Origin: Ewingella sp. CoE-038-23
GTDB taxonomy: Bacteria; Pseudomonadota; Gammaproteobacteria; Enterobacterales; Enterobacteriaceae
Length of the DNA: 64,000 nt
Direction: 5' to 3'
Assembly (NCBI RefSeq): GCF_040419245.1
Contig: NZ_JAZHOH010000003.1
Span: 1-64,000 of the forward strand
The notes below the pieces were generated by a model. That model did not search any database. It saw only the letters and a list, made by a program, of their open reading frames with translations, and was not told where the DNA came from. Shown here one piece after another: positions 18,431-26,777 of this stretch (within the stretch, counting starts at the first letter, position 1; every line of letters begins with the position of its first letter). The position numbers and the translations under genes were made by a program.

Positions 18431-18664
18431 ATGTCATTTATGCTGTTATGCAAAGGGATAGTCGGACTGGAGACGCTGACGGGCAGGGCACGCAAAAGCG
18501 CGGCGGAGTGGTGTTTTCTCATCAGCTGCCTGTTTATTGTGCCGCTGCTGATATTTGACGGATTCAGTGTACCCGTGAAGATACTCCTGCAGCTGTGCTG
18601 GGCGATCGTGGTGGTACGCGCGGCCTTTCTGGCCTCTGAAACCTGGAAGAAAAACCGTAAGTAA
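18431..18664 (+). CDS. small inner-membrane protein downstream of parMR
   Basis: 77 residues, start ATG 18431 after GGAGAG. Two probable membrane helices (EWCFLISCLFIVPLLIF and VKILLQLCWAIVVVRAAFLA) with a basic tail (ETWKKNRK). No known family. It lies 37 nt after parR and before a terminator, so it is probably the last gene of the parMR transcript. Confidence 0.65.
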   Translation: MSFMLLCKGIVGLETLTGRARKSAAEWCFLISCLFIVPLLIFDGFSVPVKILLQLCWAIVVVRAAFLASETWKKNRK

Positions 18665-18683
18665 AACCGATCATCGTTTTCCG

Positions 18684-18706
18684 CCGGCCCGCGTGCCGGT
18701 TTTTTT
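18684..18706 (+). terminator. terminator after the parMR transcript
   Basis: CCGGC-CCGCGT-GCCGG hairpin followed by seven T residues, 20 nt past the stop of the membrane protein gene. Confidence 0.75.
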
Positions 18707-18958
18707 ATGGCTACATCAGGCCGGGAGTGTGCGGTTTTCACATCAGCTGCAGACGATATGACGCTTCCTCGTCGCGGCTGTTCGTTCCTCGCGGTGCTGC
18801 GGTACGCCTCAGCCGAGTCTGCGGCGAGCGTTGCGGGTTTTTCCAGGGTGGACTTTTTTTCCGCTTTTCGACATTCTCAAGACGACGGCCCGGTCGTGCT
18901 GGATGGCATCAGAACCCGGACGCATGATAAGGGGCACTAACCACGCTGGAGGCATGAC

Positions 18959-19192
18959 ATGGTCATTAATCCCCGCTTTCCCAAAGAGCTGATTTTCTTC
19001 TCGGACGTCAAAGATGCCGTCGCTGACGCAGCGACCCGCATTTTTCTGACAGGTAAAGAAATCTGCCACGATACCCTGGTGGAATGCCTGGCCGACCGGC
19101 TGGCTTATGCGAAAATTATTGAAGACAACTATACGGCCGGCGTGATGCAGCAGGCGATTGACCTGCTTGAAGAGCATCGTGGCCACCTCTGA
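18959..19192 (+). CDS. hypothetical small acidic protein
   Basis: 77 residues, ATG at 18959 with GGAGG upstream. Predicted mainly helical (SDVKDAVADAATRIFLTGKEICHDTLVECLADRLAYAKIIEDNYTAGVMQQAIDLLEEH). No signal or membrane segment and no recognised family. It stands alone between the parMR terminator and the methylase region. A small cytoplasmic helical protein of the distal leading region; role unknown. Confidence 0.6.
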   Translation: MVINPRFPKELIFFSDVKDAVADAATRIFLTGKEICHDTLVECLADRLAYAKIIEDNYTAGVMQQAIDLLEEHRGHL

Positions 19193-19731
19193 ACCGCCCG
19201 CGACGAACAGAATGTCATCCTCATTCATCGTCTGACCTCAGGGGCCGGCCTGTCCGGTGTCTGTCCTGCTGCCATTCATTTCGCGTACCGCCCCGGTCGT
19301 CGCAGGCTACCGTCTCATTTCAAACCGCTTTCGGTTATCCACAGATTCACTGAGTAACTTCGGTATTCGCGGGGGATAAGTCGGTGGACCTTGCTGCGCC
19401 GGTCTTGTACCTGGTGGCCTTTTGCCCAAGGATGTCGCGTTGCTCCACATTTATGGCACCTCGCGGTGCCGCCCTGATTTGCTCACTTCCGTGCTATCCC
19501 TCCACGTCCTTAACGTTAGCGCCGACCCCGTGCCCGCACTGTAGCCGGGCCGCTGCGCCTGCAAGTGTTCACTCCGTCGTCTCCTCACCCGTTCGCACCC
19601 GTCACGGCGCATTCAGCCCGTTCCGGGTTTGCGCTGCGGCTTCCGGGGACGCACCTGCCTGCTCCGCTTTGCGCCCGTCTGTCGTGGGGGCACGGCGCCG
19701 GCCGGTTCCGGCACTCTCTGTGAGTAACACT
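19193..19731. other. 539-nt C-rich non-coding stretch before the methylase
   Basis: The frame of the methylase is open back to 19384, but the extension (low-complexity Ser/Pro/Cys/Ala, no ribosome site) does not look like protein. A perfect DnaA-box-like TTATCCACA lies at 19335-19343 with no iterons around it. The plus strand of 19440-19720 is strongly C-rich. No other element seen. Confidence 0.5.
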
Positions 19732-20415
19732 ATGTCCCGATATATCCAGGGTGACTGTCAGCAGGTCATGTCAACATTTCCGTCCCGTTCCGTGGATTTT
19801 ATCCTCACGGATCCGCCTTACCTGGTGGGGTTTACTGACCGGTCAGGGCGGTCTATTGCCAACGATAAACAGGGGGACTGGTTACAGCCGGCCAGCCGCG
19901 AGATGTTCCGGGTGCTGAAAAACGATAGTCTGGCGGTCAGTTTTTACGGCTGGAACCGGGTGGATCAGTTTATGGCCGCATGGAAAGCCGCCGGCTTTCG
20001 CGTGGTAGGCCACATTGTTTTCACCAAGACCTATGCTTCGAAATCCGCATTCGTCGGCTATCAGCACGAAAGCGCCTATGTCCTCGCCAAAGGGCGCCCG
20101 CCGTTGCCGGAAAAACCGCTCTCGGACGTCATGCCCTGGCAGTACACCGGCAACCGTCACCATCCGACGGAAAAGCCCGTCTCTATCCTGCGGCCGCTGA
20201 TTGAGTCCTTCACGCAGCCGGGGGCGATAGTACTCGACCCCTTTGCCGGAAGCGGTTCGACCTGCGTCGCGGCGGCGCAGTGCGGGCGACGCTGGATTGG
20301 CATCGAGTTAATGGAGGAGTACCACGCGGCGGGGCAGCGTCGCCTGGCGGAATTTCAGCGTCTGCGTCCGGCGGCGCCGGTTGCAGCCTTTCAGCAGTAC
20401 GGGAGCCTGATATGA
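19732..20415 (+). CDS. orphan DNA methyltransferase, beta class (adenine or N4-cytosine)
   Basis: 227 residues. The catalytic motif DPPYLVGF comes first (residue 27 on) and the AdoMet-binding LDPFAGSGSTCVAAA last (about 175 on), the permuted order of beta-class methylases. HHPTEKPVSIL is also typical. No restriction gene is adjacent, so it is an orphan that could modify the incoming plasmid against host restriction; that role is inferred. The ATG at 19732 starts the domain directly (SRYIQGDCQQVMSTFPSRSVDFILTDPPY). The stop overlaps the next start (ATGA). Confidence 0.92.
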   Translation: MSRYIQGDCQQVMSTFPSRSVDFILTDPPYLVGFTDRSGRSIANDKQGDWLQPASREMFRVLKNDSLAVSFYGWNRVDQFMAAWKAAGFRVVGHIVFTKTYASKSAFVGYQHESAYVLAKGRPPLPEKPLSDVMPWQYTGNRHHPTEKPVSILRPLIESFTQPGAIVLDPFAGSGSTCVAAAQCGRRWIGIELMEEYHAAGQRRLAEFQRLRPAAPVAAFQQYGSLI

Positions 20416-20636
20416 GCAACTATGCAGACAATATTGCCCTGCGTGTGGACGTGGCGGCGCTGGCGAACGCGACCTATGAACTTCGCGAGCAGTTCCGGGC
20501 GTTTGAGAAAAAATACTTCTGGGGCAGCGACGAGTTAACCCGGCGCCTGGCCGGGCAGGTGGTGAACCAGCTCAGCGGCCAGATGCTGGAAATCTATAAA
20601 CAGGTGAACGAACTCGACCACGCCTTCAAAGACTGA
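20412..20636 (+). CDS. hypothetical small helical protein coupled to the methylase
   Basis: 74 residues, start ATG 20412 overlapping the methylase stop by 4 nt. Largely helical and charged (VAALANATYELREQFRAFEKKYFWGSDELTRRLAGQVVNQLSGQMLEIYKQVNELDHAF), no membrane segment. Similar short ORFs follow this methylase on other F-like plasmids as far as I recall, but no function is known to me. Translational coupling suggests a shared role. Confidence 0.7.
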   Translation: MSNYADNIALRVDVAALANATYELREQFRAFEKKYFWGSDELTRRLAGQVVNQLSGQMLEIYKQVNELDHAFKD

Positions 20637-20650
20637 CCCCGGAAAGCATG

Positions 20651-20673
20651 GCCCCGCATTTGAGCGGCGGGGC
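20651..20673 (+). repeat. intergenic hairpin after the methylase pair
   Basis: GCCCCGC and GCGGGGC arms around a 9-nt loop, 15 nt past the stop of the 74-residue ORF. No T tract, so not a standard terminator. Confidence 0.55.
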
Positions 20674-20899
20674 TATAGCCTGATTGTTTGCCAGGCCGAA
20701 CGTCAAAGGACATTGAACAGGGCGCTGCTGTGGCTTCGCCACCGCCGCTGCCCGCTCAATGCGCAATATACATGACGACGGGAGCCGGTGTACCGGGACG
20801 ACCGGGCCTGTGCTGTCGAGTGATTTTCGTGAGGTAGCTTCTCCGCAACCTGCTGTGGCCTGGATTTATCTTCCGCTTCCTGGTCATCGATGGCTGGTT

Positions 20900-21423
20900 C
20901 CTGATTTTCACAACAAACCACCAGGGCTGGAACCTGTCCCCCTTCGGCTCATGACCAGCAGGCTGGCCAATCGTCGAGCCCGACTACGCTAACCGGCAAG
21001 CCGGTAAGCTCCGCGTAACCCCACAGGGGTTACGGCCTGACGGCTAGGGTCTGATGGTAAAAAGCCAGGTCAACCCCCGCAGGCGGCTGCGCCGCCGCAC
21101 GGACACTGGCCGGTAAACCGGCCGCTAAGGACGCCGGCGCGTTCCCCGCCGTCGGGTGTGTGCATTCTGCGTGTTCCGGTTTTCACATCTCACGGCCGGC
21201 TCTTACGCGGAGGGCTGGGTGTAGCACCGCCGTCCAGGTTAACGCAAGGGTGAAATGCACGCCTGCGGCGCCCTTGCGTTCCCCCGTGCGTCGTCGCTAC
21301 TTCGCCCTTTGCCGCGAAAGAACTCACCGAGAGATGACCATTAACCCGAAGGAGACCTGAAGAATGCACACACAAAACGTCAAGACCGCCGCTCCTGAAT
21401 CTTCCGAAAGATGGGGGGCGAAA
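20900..21423 (+). repeat. structured leading-region repeat, copy 1 (Frpo/ssi-like)
   Basis: About 520 bp shared with 24994-25674 and 28007-28700. It contains nested hairpins: CCAGC-ag-GCTGG; a near-perfect AACCGGC/GCCGGT pair; CGTAACCCC-aca-GGGGTTACG; GGCCGGT-aa-ACCGGCC (21108-21123); and AACGCAAGGG with its complement around a 20-nt loop (21241-21280). It ends in GAAGGAGACCTGAAGA plus the first 20 codons of an ORF. The genes downstream use the transferred strand as template. Single-strand promoters (Frpo) or primosome sites (ssi) of the F leading region are the closest known analogues. Confidence 0.75.
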
Positions 21424-21645
21424 GAACAACGCGTCCTGTTGCCTGCCGGTGAATTCACCCGTCAGCAGGCGGAGGCCGTAGCAGCGGCATACAGCAATAT
21501 CGCTATTGAGGACGATCAGGGGACGCATTTCCGCCTTGTCCTGCGCGTGTTCGGGCAGATGGTCTGGCGGGCGTGGAATTTCCAGCCTGATGCGGGGGCA
21601 GAGTTTAACAAATTCATCGTCAGCAACGGTGTGAGAAAGCAGTAA
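21364..21645 (+). CDS. DUF905-like small protein led by repeat copy 1
   Basis: 93 residues. The first 20 ([20 protein letters not shown]) are encoded in the structured repeat and shared with two other ORFs at 25615 and 28641. The rest reads [60 protein letters not shown], which I recognise as resembling the DUF905 family of plasmid and island proteins with unknown function. The usual DUF905 protein starts near residue 21, so the first 20 residues look like an added leader. Early expression on entry is likely from its place right after the repeat. Confidence 0.75.
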   Translation: MHTQNVKTAAPESSERWGAKEQRVLLPAGEFTRQQAEAVAAAYSNIAIEDDQGTHFRLVLRVFGQMVWRAWNFQPDAGAEFNKFIVSNGVRKQ

Positions 21646-21660
21646 GGCAGTGAAGTGAGG

Positions 21661-21685
21661 TGCCGGACGATTGGGTCGTCCGGCA
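21661..21685 (+). repeat. perfect intergenic hairpin before the ParB-domain gene
   Basis: TGCCGGACGA-ttggg-TCGTCCGGCA, 10-bp arms, 32 nt before the next start codon, no T tract. Confidence 0.8.
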
Positions 21686-21717
21686 GACATAAATCAACAC
21701 TTACGAGGTATCAAACT

Positions 21718-23766
21718 ATGTCAGTAACCGAGTCTAAAGCAGCATCTACAACCCGTAAAGCGGCAAAAAATCCTAAAAACGCCGCGCAGAGCGCCGCCGT
21801 GGAGCAGGCACTGGAAAATACGCCGGTCGAGATGGTGCCCCTGAGCCAGCTGGCACTGTCACCGCTGAATGTGCGTAAAGTGTCCCCCGATCCGGTGAAA
21901 TTGCAGGAACTGGCAGACAGCATTCGCGCCGTGGGCGTGTTGCAGAACCTGATCGTACATCTGTTGCCGGATGGTCTGCTGGGTACCGCCGCCGGTGGCC
22001 GCCGTTTTCGTGCCCTGAACATCCTGCTGAATAACGGGATGATCACCGCAGATTACGCGGTGCCGGTGAAGACCGTCAGCGAAGATATGGCAAAAATCGT
22101 CTCCGCAACGGAGAACTTTCAGCATGAAGAGATGCACCCTGCCGACCAGATTGCGGTGTTTGGTGAAATGAGCCACGAAGGGAAAACGGCGGCACAAATC
22201 GCGGGTGTGCTCGGCTACAGCACTAAACACGTTCAGAAATTCATGCGGCTGGCAGGCATGGCTCCGGCGTTGCTTGCGGCGCTGGCCGAAGACAAGCTCA
22301 ACGTTGACCAGTTGCAGGCCCTGTCGGCCAGTGAAGATCAGGAACGCCAGCTGAACGTCTGGGAAAATGCCTTCGGCTATTACCGCAACCCGAAGGAACT
22401 GCGGGAAGCAGTGCTGAAGGGCGAGGTGCCCGCTGCAGGCAACCGCCTGCTCGACTTTGTCGGGCGTGAGGCTTACGAACAGGCAGGCGGCGGGTTCCGC
22501 TACGATTTGTTCTCTGATGAAGGCTTTATCGGTGATACCGTGCTGCTCCACACCGTCGCCCGTCAGAAATTGACAGATATTGCCGCCGGCATTGCGCAGG
22601 CCGAAGGCTGGTTATGGTCGGAGGGGCGCACCGAGGGGGTGAGCACCTACGGTGAAGATGCAGAGCGTTATCTGTTACTCAAACAGCCTGCCGGTGAACT
22701 GACTCCCGAGGAACGTGCGCGGTTTGATGCCCTCGGTAAGCAGCTGGAAACGCTGTCTGAGCAGGATGATGACGAAGACGCAGACCATGACGCACTGGAA
22801 CTGGCCGCAGATGGCTGTCAGGCCGAAATGGACGCCATCGAAGCCGCCGCAAACATCCGGGCATGGGATGCCGATGTTCGTGCCCACGGCGGCGTGGTGG
22901 TGTCACTGTTGCACGGGGCGATTTCTGTCCGTCGCGGCGTGATGCTGCGCAGCGACCTGCCGGAAATTGCCGCAGATGATAAAACCGGTGTTAATCAGCA
23001 CCTCAGCAGTATCCGCACTGAAGGCAGCGAAGAAGAATCTGCGCAACCACAGGCCAAACCGCTGAGCGCCGCACTGGTCAAAAGCCTGTCCAGCGAGCGC
23101 ACCTTAGCCGTACAGGCGGCACTGGCGGCACAACCTCAAATGGCACTGGTGATTTTTGTGCACGATTGCCTGAAATCCACCTTCAATTACCACTCCTTCG
23201 TGGCATCCACCCTCAAAGTTTCGCTGCATGCTCACACCGGCAACCTGCTCGACAATGCCCCGACCGCAAACGACGGACTGGCGATGCAGCATCTTAACGC
23301 CATGCACGAAGCGTGGCAGGCACAGCTGCCGGACAACTGGCACGAAAGCTGGGACTGGTTACTGAAGTGGGATACGCAGCAGCTGATTTCTGTCATGGGC
23401 TACTGCCTTGCCAAAACGCTCAACGGGGCATCAGAACGCCTGAGCCACAAAGACAGCAAGGCAGGAAAAGAACTCGAGCCGGTGGAGGCGATGCTGGGCT
23501 TCACGCTGCGTGACTGGTGGCTGCCGACGAAGGCCAATTTCTTCGGGCGTATCAGTAAAGAGCAGATTTCCGACAGCCTGTCGCAGGCCGGTCTGGACGG
23601 CACGGCACGGGACGCCCTCAAAATGAAAAAAGCCGAGGCAGCAGAACTGGCTGAAGACAAAATCACACTGACCAGTTGGGTGCCTGAATGCTTGATGGCT
23701 GTCTGTGAGCAGCCGGACGCTGGTACGGATACTGACACTCACACCGCCGCAGCCATTGCCGCCTGA
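21718..23766 (+). CDS. ParB/Srx-domain protein of the leading region (YubM-like)
   Basis: 682 residues. The N-terminal ParB-type domain (about residues 35-200) shows PLSQLALSPLNVRK, the GTAAGGRRFRAL motif and ATENFQHEEMHPADQIAVF, followed by an HTH-like segment (KTAAQIAGVLGYSTKHVQKFMRLAGM). The long C-terminal part is unassigned. Homologues sit between ssb and psiB in the leading region of F and relatives and are not part of a partition locus. The ATG at 21718 follows GAGG; the frame extends to 21655 without a better start. No ssb is found upstream here. Confidence 0.88.
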   Translation: MSVTESKAASTTRKAAKNPKNAAQSAAVEQALENTPVEMVPLSQLALSPLNVRKVSPDPVKLQELADSIRAVGVLQNLIVHLLPDGLLGTAAGGRRFRALNILLNNGMITADYAVPVKTVSEDMAKIVSATENFQHEEMHPADQIAVFGEMSHEGKTAAQIAGVLGYSTKHVQKFMRLAGMAPALLAALAEDKLNVDQLQALSASEDQERQLNVWENAFGYYRNPKELREAVLKGEVPAAGNRLLDFVGREAYEQAGGGFRYDLFSDEGFIGDTVLLHTVARQKLTDIAAGIAQAEGWLWSEGRTEGVSTYGEDAERYLLLKQPAGELTPEERARFDALGKQLETLSEQDDDEDADHDALELAADGCQAEMDAIEAAANIRAWDADVRAHGGVVVSLLHGAISVRRGVMLRSDLPEIAADDKTGVNQHLSSIRTEGSEEESAQPQAKPLSAALVKSLSSERTLAVQAALAAQPQMALVIFVHDCLKSTFNYHSFVASTLKVSLHAHTGNLLDNAPTANDGLAMQHLNAMHEAWQAQLPDNWHESWDWLLKWDTQQLISVMGYCLAKTLNGASERLSHKDSKAGKELEPVEAMLGFTLRDWWLPTKANFFGRISKEQISDSLSQAGLDGTARDALKMKKAEAAELAEDKITLTSWVPECLMAVCEQPDAGTDTDTHTAAAIAA

Positions 23767-23775
23767 TAAGGAGAC

Positions 23776-23796
23776 GCCGCTCCGTGAAGGAGCGGC
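23776..23796 (+). repeat. intergenic hairpin before psiB
   Basis: GCCGCTCC-gtgaa-GGAGCGGC, perfect 8-bp arms, ending 10 nt before the psiB start, so it may occlude or expose the psiB ribosome site. Confidence 0.75.
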
Positions 23797-23806
23797 ATAT
23801 AACACC

Positions 23807-24253
23807 ATGAAAAACCGTCAACCTCATTTTCTTGCCAACCTTCTGGGCTGCCAGCCAGCAGGGGCAGACATGTCTCCCGAACTGCGTGGCAACGTCCGTC
23901 AGATGTTTACGGATTCAGTTTTGCAAAACGTTGATCTGCCCGCTGCATGGTCTGTTGATGTGCCTGCGCCCTGCGAAGAGGGGTTTCTGTCGAGCTGCTG
24001 CGTACTGACGGCGGCGCCTGATATCCGGCTTATCTTCGGGCATGGCGGCGCAGATGCCCCCTTCTGGTCGATGGGGCTGTTGTTTGACAACGATTTATCG
24101 GTCGCGTGGTTATTTGTGTCTGAGGTTATCGATAACGCTGCAATAGCGGCTATCGGGCGCGAAATTGAGCGCATCGATGAGTATGTGCATGCGGGATATA
24201 CCGGCGCGGGCAGACTGGCCGCCGCCTTGCGGTTTACGGGGGTGGCCGTATGA
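23807..24253 (+). CDS. psiB: plasmid SOS inhibition protein B
   Basis: Binds RecA and blocks SOS induction by single-stranded DNA entering the recipient. The 148 residues agree with PsiB in length and in segments such as MSPELRGNVRQMFTDSVLQNVDLP, the SCCVLTAAPDIRLIFGHGG region and the C-terminal ...HAGYTGAGRLAAALRFTG. The stop overlaps the psiA start. It stands downstream of the ParB-domain gene as in F. It is expected to be expressed early after entry. Confidence 0.93.
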   Translation: MKNRQPHFLANLLGCQPAGADMSPELRGNVRQMFTDSVLQNVDLPAAWSVDVPAPCEEGFLSSCCVLTAAPDIRLIFGHGGADAPFWSMGLLFDNDLSVAWLFVSEVIDNAAIAAIGREIERIDEYVHAGYTGAGRLAAALRFTGVAV

Positions 24254-24984
24254 TCCCCCGCTCACATGCGTTAGTCCCGTTACAGCCTCAGCGGCGGGCA
24301 GCCATGCAGGCCATTGGTTATGTTGAAAGCCGCAGTGAGACGGCCCACCGGATGGGGAGATACCCCTATGCCCATGCCTTTTTCCGGTTTATGGGCAAAC
24401 CGGCTATTGGCGTAGACGACATCCGGATGCTCGACGGTACTTTTGACCCCAGCCAGCGGGGGCGTCCGGGTAAGGAGCGATATATAGCCGCCCTCGATAT
24501 GCTTATTTCGACACGGGGCGCATCGTGCCCCTCTCCGTTGTCGGGCGGAGTAGGGCACAGCCTGTTCCCTGAAGTTGAACGCAGAGAGCGGCAGCGGGGG
24601 GAACAGCGTGCCCGTCTGAAGGCTAACCGCAGGCAAAATGTTGAAGCAAAAGCAGGGGAACAGAAGCGGATACGCTATGAAACGCTGTTGGGGCAGGCTG
24701 AGATCGAGCTGGCATTTTGTACCCCGAGCACGGTCAGGCCGTGGTACGACAACTGGTCGCGCAGAGACTTGCTACTCCACGATTTAGGCGAACTGGTTTA
24801 CGCGTGGTTTTCACGCTTTCCCAGTCTCGGGCATTTTGACCGGTACTTTCTGCGGTATGAACCGCTGTGGGTGGTGATGCTGGAAGTAAACCGCCACGCT
24901 GACGAACAGAGTGAGTTTGAGGTCTACCTTGATCGCCTGATGCTGCCGAATCGTCTGTCTGACCTGGAGAGAAAAGAAAGATAA
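24250..24984 (+). CDS. psiA: plasmid SOS inhibition protein A
   Basis: 244 residues, the usual PsiA length, with the conserved N-terminal region (HALVPLQPQRRAAMQAIGYVE, then RMGRYPYAHAFFRFM) and the DPSQRGRPGK segment. Always paired with psiB; its own biochemical role is not settled. The start ATG 24250 overlaps the psiB stop, giving coupling. The next 600 nt hold repeat copy 2 and no hok/sok-type gene, unlike F, where flm follows. Confidence 0.9.
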   Translation: MIPRSHALVPLQPQRRAAMQAIGYVESRSETAHRMGRYPYAHAFFRFMGKPAIGVDDIRMLDGTFDPSQRGRPGKERYIAALDMLISTRGASCPSPLSGGVGHSLFPEVERRERQRGEQRARLKANRRQNVEAKAGEQKRIRYETLLGQAEIELAFCTPSTVRPWYDNWSRRDLLLHDLGELVYAWFSRFPSLGHFDRYFLRYEPLWVVMLEVNRHADEQSEFEVYLDRLMLPNRLSDLERKER

Positions 24985-24993
24985 ACCCGCAAG

Positions 24994-25674
24994 CTGCTGC
25001 GGCTGCGCCGCGGCGGATTTGCTTTGCCTCCGGTCTGTTTCACCGGCTTCTCTCTTTCATTCCTTTCGTACGTTTCCTCTCCTGGCTTCCCCTGTTCTTC
25101 TTCATTTGCTTATTTCTTTGATTCTTCTCCCTGTCCATCGATGTCCGGCTTTTCTTTTCCACAACAAACCACAAAGGCTGGAACCTGTCCCCCTTCGGCT
25201 CATGACCAGCAGGCTGGTCAATCGTCGAGCCCGACTACGCTAACCGGCAAGCCGGTAAGCTCCGCGTAACCCCTGTGGGGTTACGGCCTGACGGCTAGGG
25301 TCTGATGGTAAAAAGCCAGGTCAACCCCCGCAGCCGGCTGCGCCGCCGCACGGACACTGGCCAGCGACGCTGGCCGCTAAGGACGCCGGCGCGTTCCCCG
25401 CCGTCGGGTGTGTGCATTCTGCCGGATGCGGTTATCCATCTCGCGGCAAGCCCTTACGCGGAGGGCTGGGTGTAGCACCGTCGCCCAGGTTAACGCAAGG
25501 GTGAAATGCACGCCTGCGGCGCCCTTGCGTTCCCCCGTGCGTCGTCGCTACTTCGCCCTTTGCCGCGAAAGAACTCACCGAGAGATGACATTTAACCTGA
25601 AGGGGACCTGAAGAATGCACACACAAAACGTCAAAACCGCCGCTCCTGAATCTTCCGAAAGATGGGGGGCGAAA
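24994..25674 (+). repeat. structured leading-region repeat, copy 2 (Frpo/ssi-like)
   Basis: About 680 bp. It begins with CTGCTGCGGCTGCGCCGCGG and a pyrimidine-rich tract shared with copy 3, then the same hairpin series as copy 1: CGTAACCCC-tgt-GGGGTTACG, GGCCAGC-gac-GCTGGCC (25359-25375), and AACGCAAGGG with its complement (25492-25531). It ends in an RBS and 20 codons shared by all three copies. Fills the gene-free gap after psiA. Confidence 0.75.
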
Positions 25675-25989
25675 AGCACGTCCCTGCGCATGGACGGCTT
25701 CATTACTGATATTTCGTCGTCCCATCCGTTTGACGTGATCCGCGCGGACGTAGTGATTTCCCGTCTGGAAAAGCAGGCTCATGCAGGGTGCGGGTTGCAT
25801 TACGAGATTTACGAATCCCGCCTGATCGGCAGTGCGTTAGATCATCTTTCCCGTCTGCCGATGAAAGACCGTCCGGTCTTTATCGGCACGGCAGACCGCA
25901 GAGGGATCGCGCTGACGTGGGCGGCAGAGGAAAAGGCTCAAAACGCCTATTGCGAATTAATGGCAGAGATTGCGGCAGAGCAGGAATAA
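25615..25989 (+). CDS. unknown early-gene candidate led by repeat copy 2
   Basis: 124 residues. Residues 1-20 are the shared leader. The next part (MDGFITDISSSHPFDVIRADVVISRLE) is nearly the same in the ORF at 28641, after which the two diverge but keep similar spacing (YEIYESRLIGSALDHLSRLPMKDRPVF; AEEKAQNAYCELMAEI). No known family. No membrane segment, acidic C-terminus. Its location just after a structured repeat on the template-strand side suggests very early synthesis in the recipient. Confidence 0.75.
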   Translation: MHTQNVKTAAPESSERWGAKSTSLRMDGFITDISSSHPFDVIRADVVISRLEKQAHAGCGLHYEIYESRLIGSALDHLSRLPMKDRPVFIGTADRRGIALTWAAEEKAQNAYCELMAEIAAEQE

Positions 25990-25994
25990 CAGCC

Positions 25995-26017
25995 GACGGC
26001 GGGATTGTCCCGCCGTC
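25995..26017 (+). repeat. perfect intergenic hairpin
   Basis: GACGGCGGGA-ttg-TCCCGCCGTC, 10-bp arms and a 3-nt loop, 19 nt before the next start codon. Confidence 0.8.
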
Positions 26018-26036
26018 AACATCGAGGAGAAAAACC

Positions 26037-26393
26037 ATGTACACACCTGACATCATCACCGGCGACGCGGGTAAAAACCGGTTCGAATGGAGCGCAGGCG
26101 CGGAGGCCGCTTACTGGGAGGCACGGGCAAGATCGTATGTGACCGCGCCGGTGGAAATCGACCTGCACAGATATATGGACGTGCTGGGGACGTTACCGCC
26201 GCTGGACTGGCAGGGCGATCGGGACAGCGAATCATTCAAGTTTGCCGAAATGATGTGCGGCAGCGTGACGGACATTTACGCGAAAGTCGAAGGCCGGTAT
26301 TTCCAGCTATGCGATGAATGCACCCTGAGCCATGCCGACATTGTGGGACGTATTAAGGAGGTGTTAGGCAAAGAAACCGTATCGCAGAAATGA
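26037..26393 (+). CDS. hypothetical leading-region protein
   Basis: 118 residues, ATG at 26037 with GAGGAG upstream. Mixed alpha/beta, acidic, with two cysteines near the end (YFQLCDECTLSHADIVGRIKEVL). I do not recognise a family with certainty. It follows the leader-type ORF by 47 nt with a perfect hairpin between, and probably shares its transcript. A frame open to 25788 is a shadow of the upstream gene. Confidence 0.7.
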   Translation: MYTPDIITGDAGKNRFEWSAGAEAAYWEARARSYVTAPVEIDLHRYMDVLGTLPPLDWQGDRDSESFKFAEMMCGSVTDIYAKVEGRYFQLCDECTLSHADIVGRIKEVLGKETVSQK

Positions 26394-26397
26394 AAAA

Positions 26398-26415
26398 AGC
26401 AGACTTTCGTCTGCT
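26398..26415 (+). terminator. hairpin after the 118-residue ORF
   Basis: AGCAGAC-tttc-GTCTGCT directly after an A-run that overlaps the stop codon. There is only a short pyrimidine tail (CTCTC), so it is a weak terminator or an attenuating/stabilising hairpin. Confidence 0.5.
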
Positions 26416-26481
26416 CTCTCGTGCCGGTTGTTCCCCTAGGAAGGTCTGACCGGCTATCAATACTCGATTGGAGTTAATGCT

Positions 26482-26727
26482 ATGAATATCGACCCGCAGA
26501 TAATTGCATCCCCCGCGCCGTTTGTAAAGTCTGAGACGGCAAAAAAACACCCGCGCATTGTGCGGGAACCGTTGAAAAGTCAGGACATCGCCGTGTCGTT
26601 TAAGGCGCTGGGACGTCATATCGCCAAATGTCAGCGCAAACGCCAGTCCGTCAGGGTGCCTGCCATGCGGGGCAGTGAACTCGGTCAGGTGCTGCGCACG
26701 CTGGAACTGAAACGGGCTTACGCCTGA
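26482..26727 (+). CDS. hypothetical small basic protein
   Basis: 81 residues, ATG 26482 preceded by GGAG. Strongly basic (KSETAKKHPRIVREPLKSQDIAVSFKALGRHIAKCQRKRQSVRVPAMRGSELGQVLRTLELKR), which suggests nucleic-acid binding, though no domain is recognised. One of the run of small leading-region genes between repeats 2 and 3; flanked on both sides by hairpins. Confidence 0.65.
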   Translation: MNIDPQIIASPAPFVKSETAKKHPRIVREPLKSQDIAVSFKALGRHIAKCQRKRQSVRVPAMRGSELGQVLRTLELKRAYA

Positions 26728-26732
26728 TCCCT

Positions 26733-26754
26733 TTGCCGCCCTGCGGGGCGGCAA
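26733..26754 (+). repeat. perfect intergenic hairpin
   Basis: TTGCCGCCC-tgcg-GGGCGGCAA, 9-bp arms, 5 nt past a stop codon and 23 nt before the next start. No T tract follows. Confidence 0.8.
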
Positions 26755-26777
26755 TTCAATGACTTTTTGGGGGCCGT

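Noticed and set aside
19335..19343. Second origin suggested by a perfect TTATCCACA
   Set aside because: A single 9-mer with no iterons, AT-rich region or initiator gene nearby; likely chance.
24985..25614. hok/sok (flm) post-segregational killing locus after psiA
   Set aside because: Expected by analogy with F, but no Hok-like small membrane peptide is found; the space is repeat copy 2.
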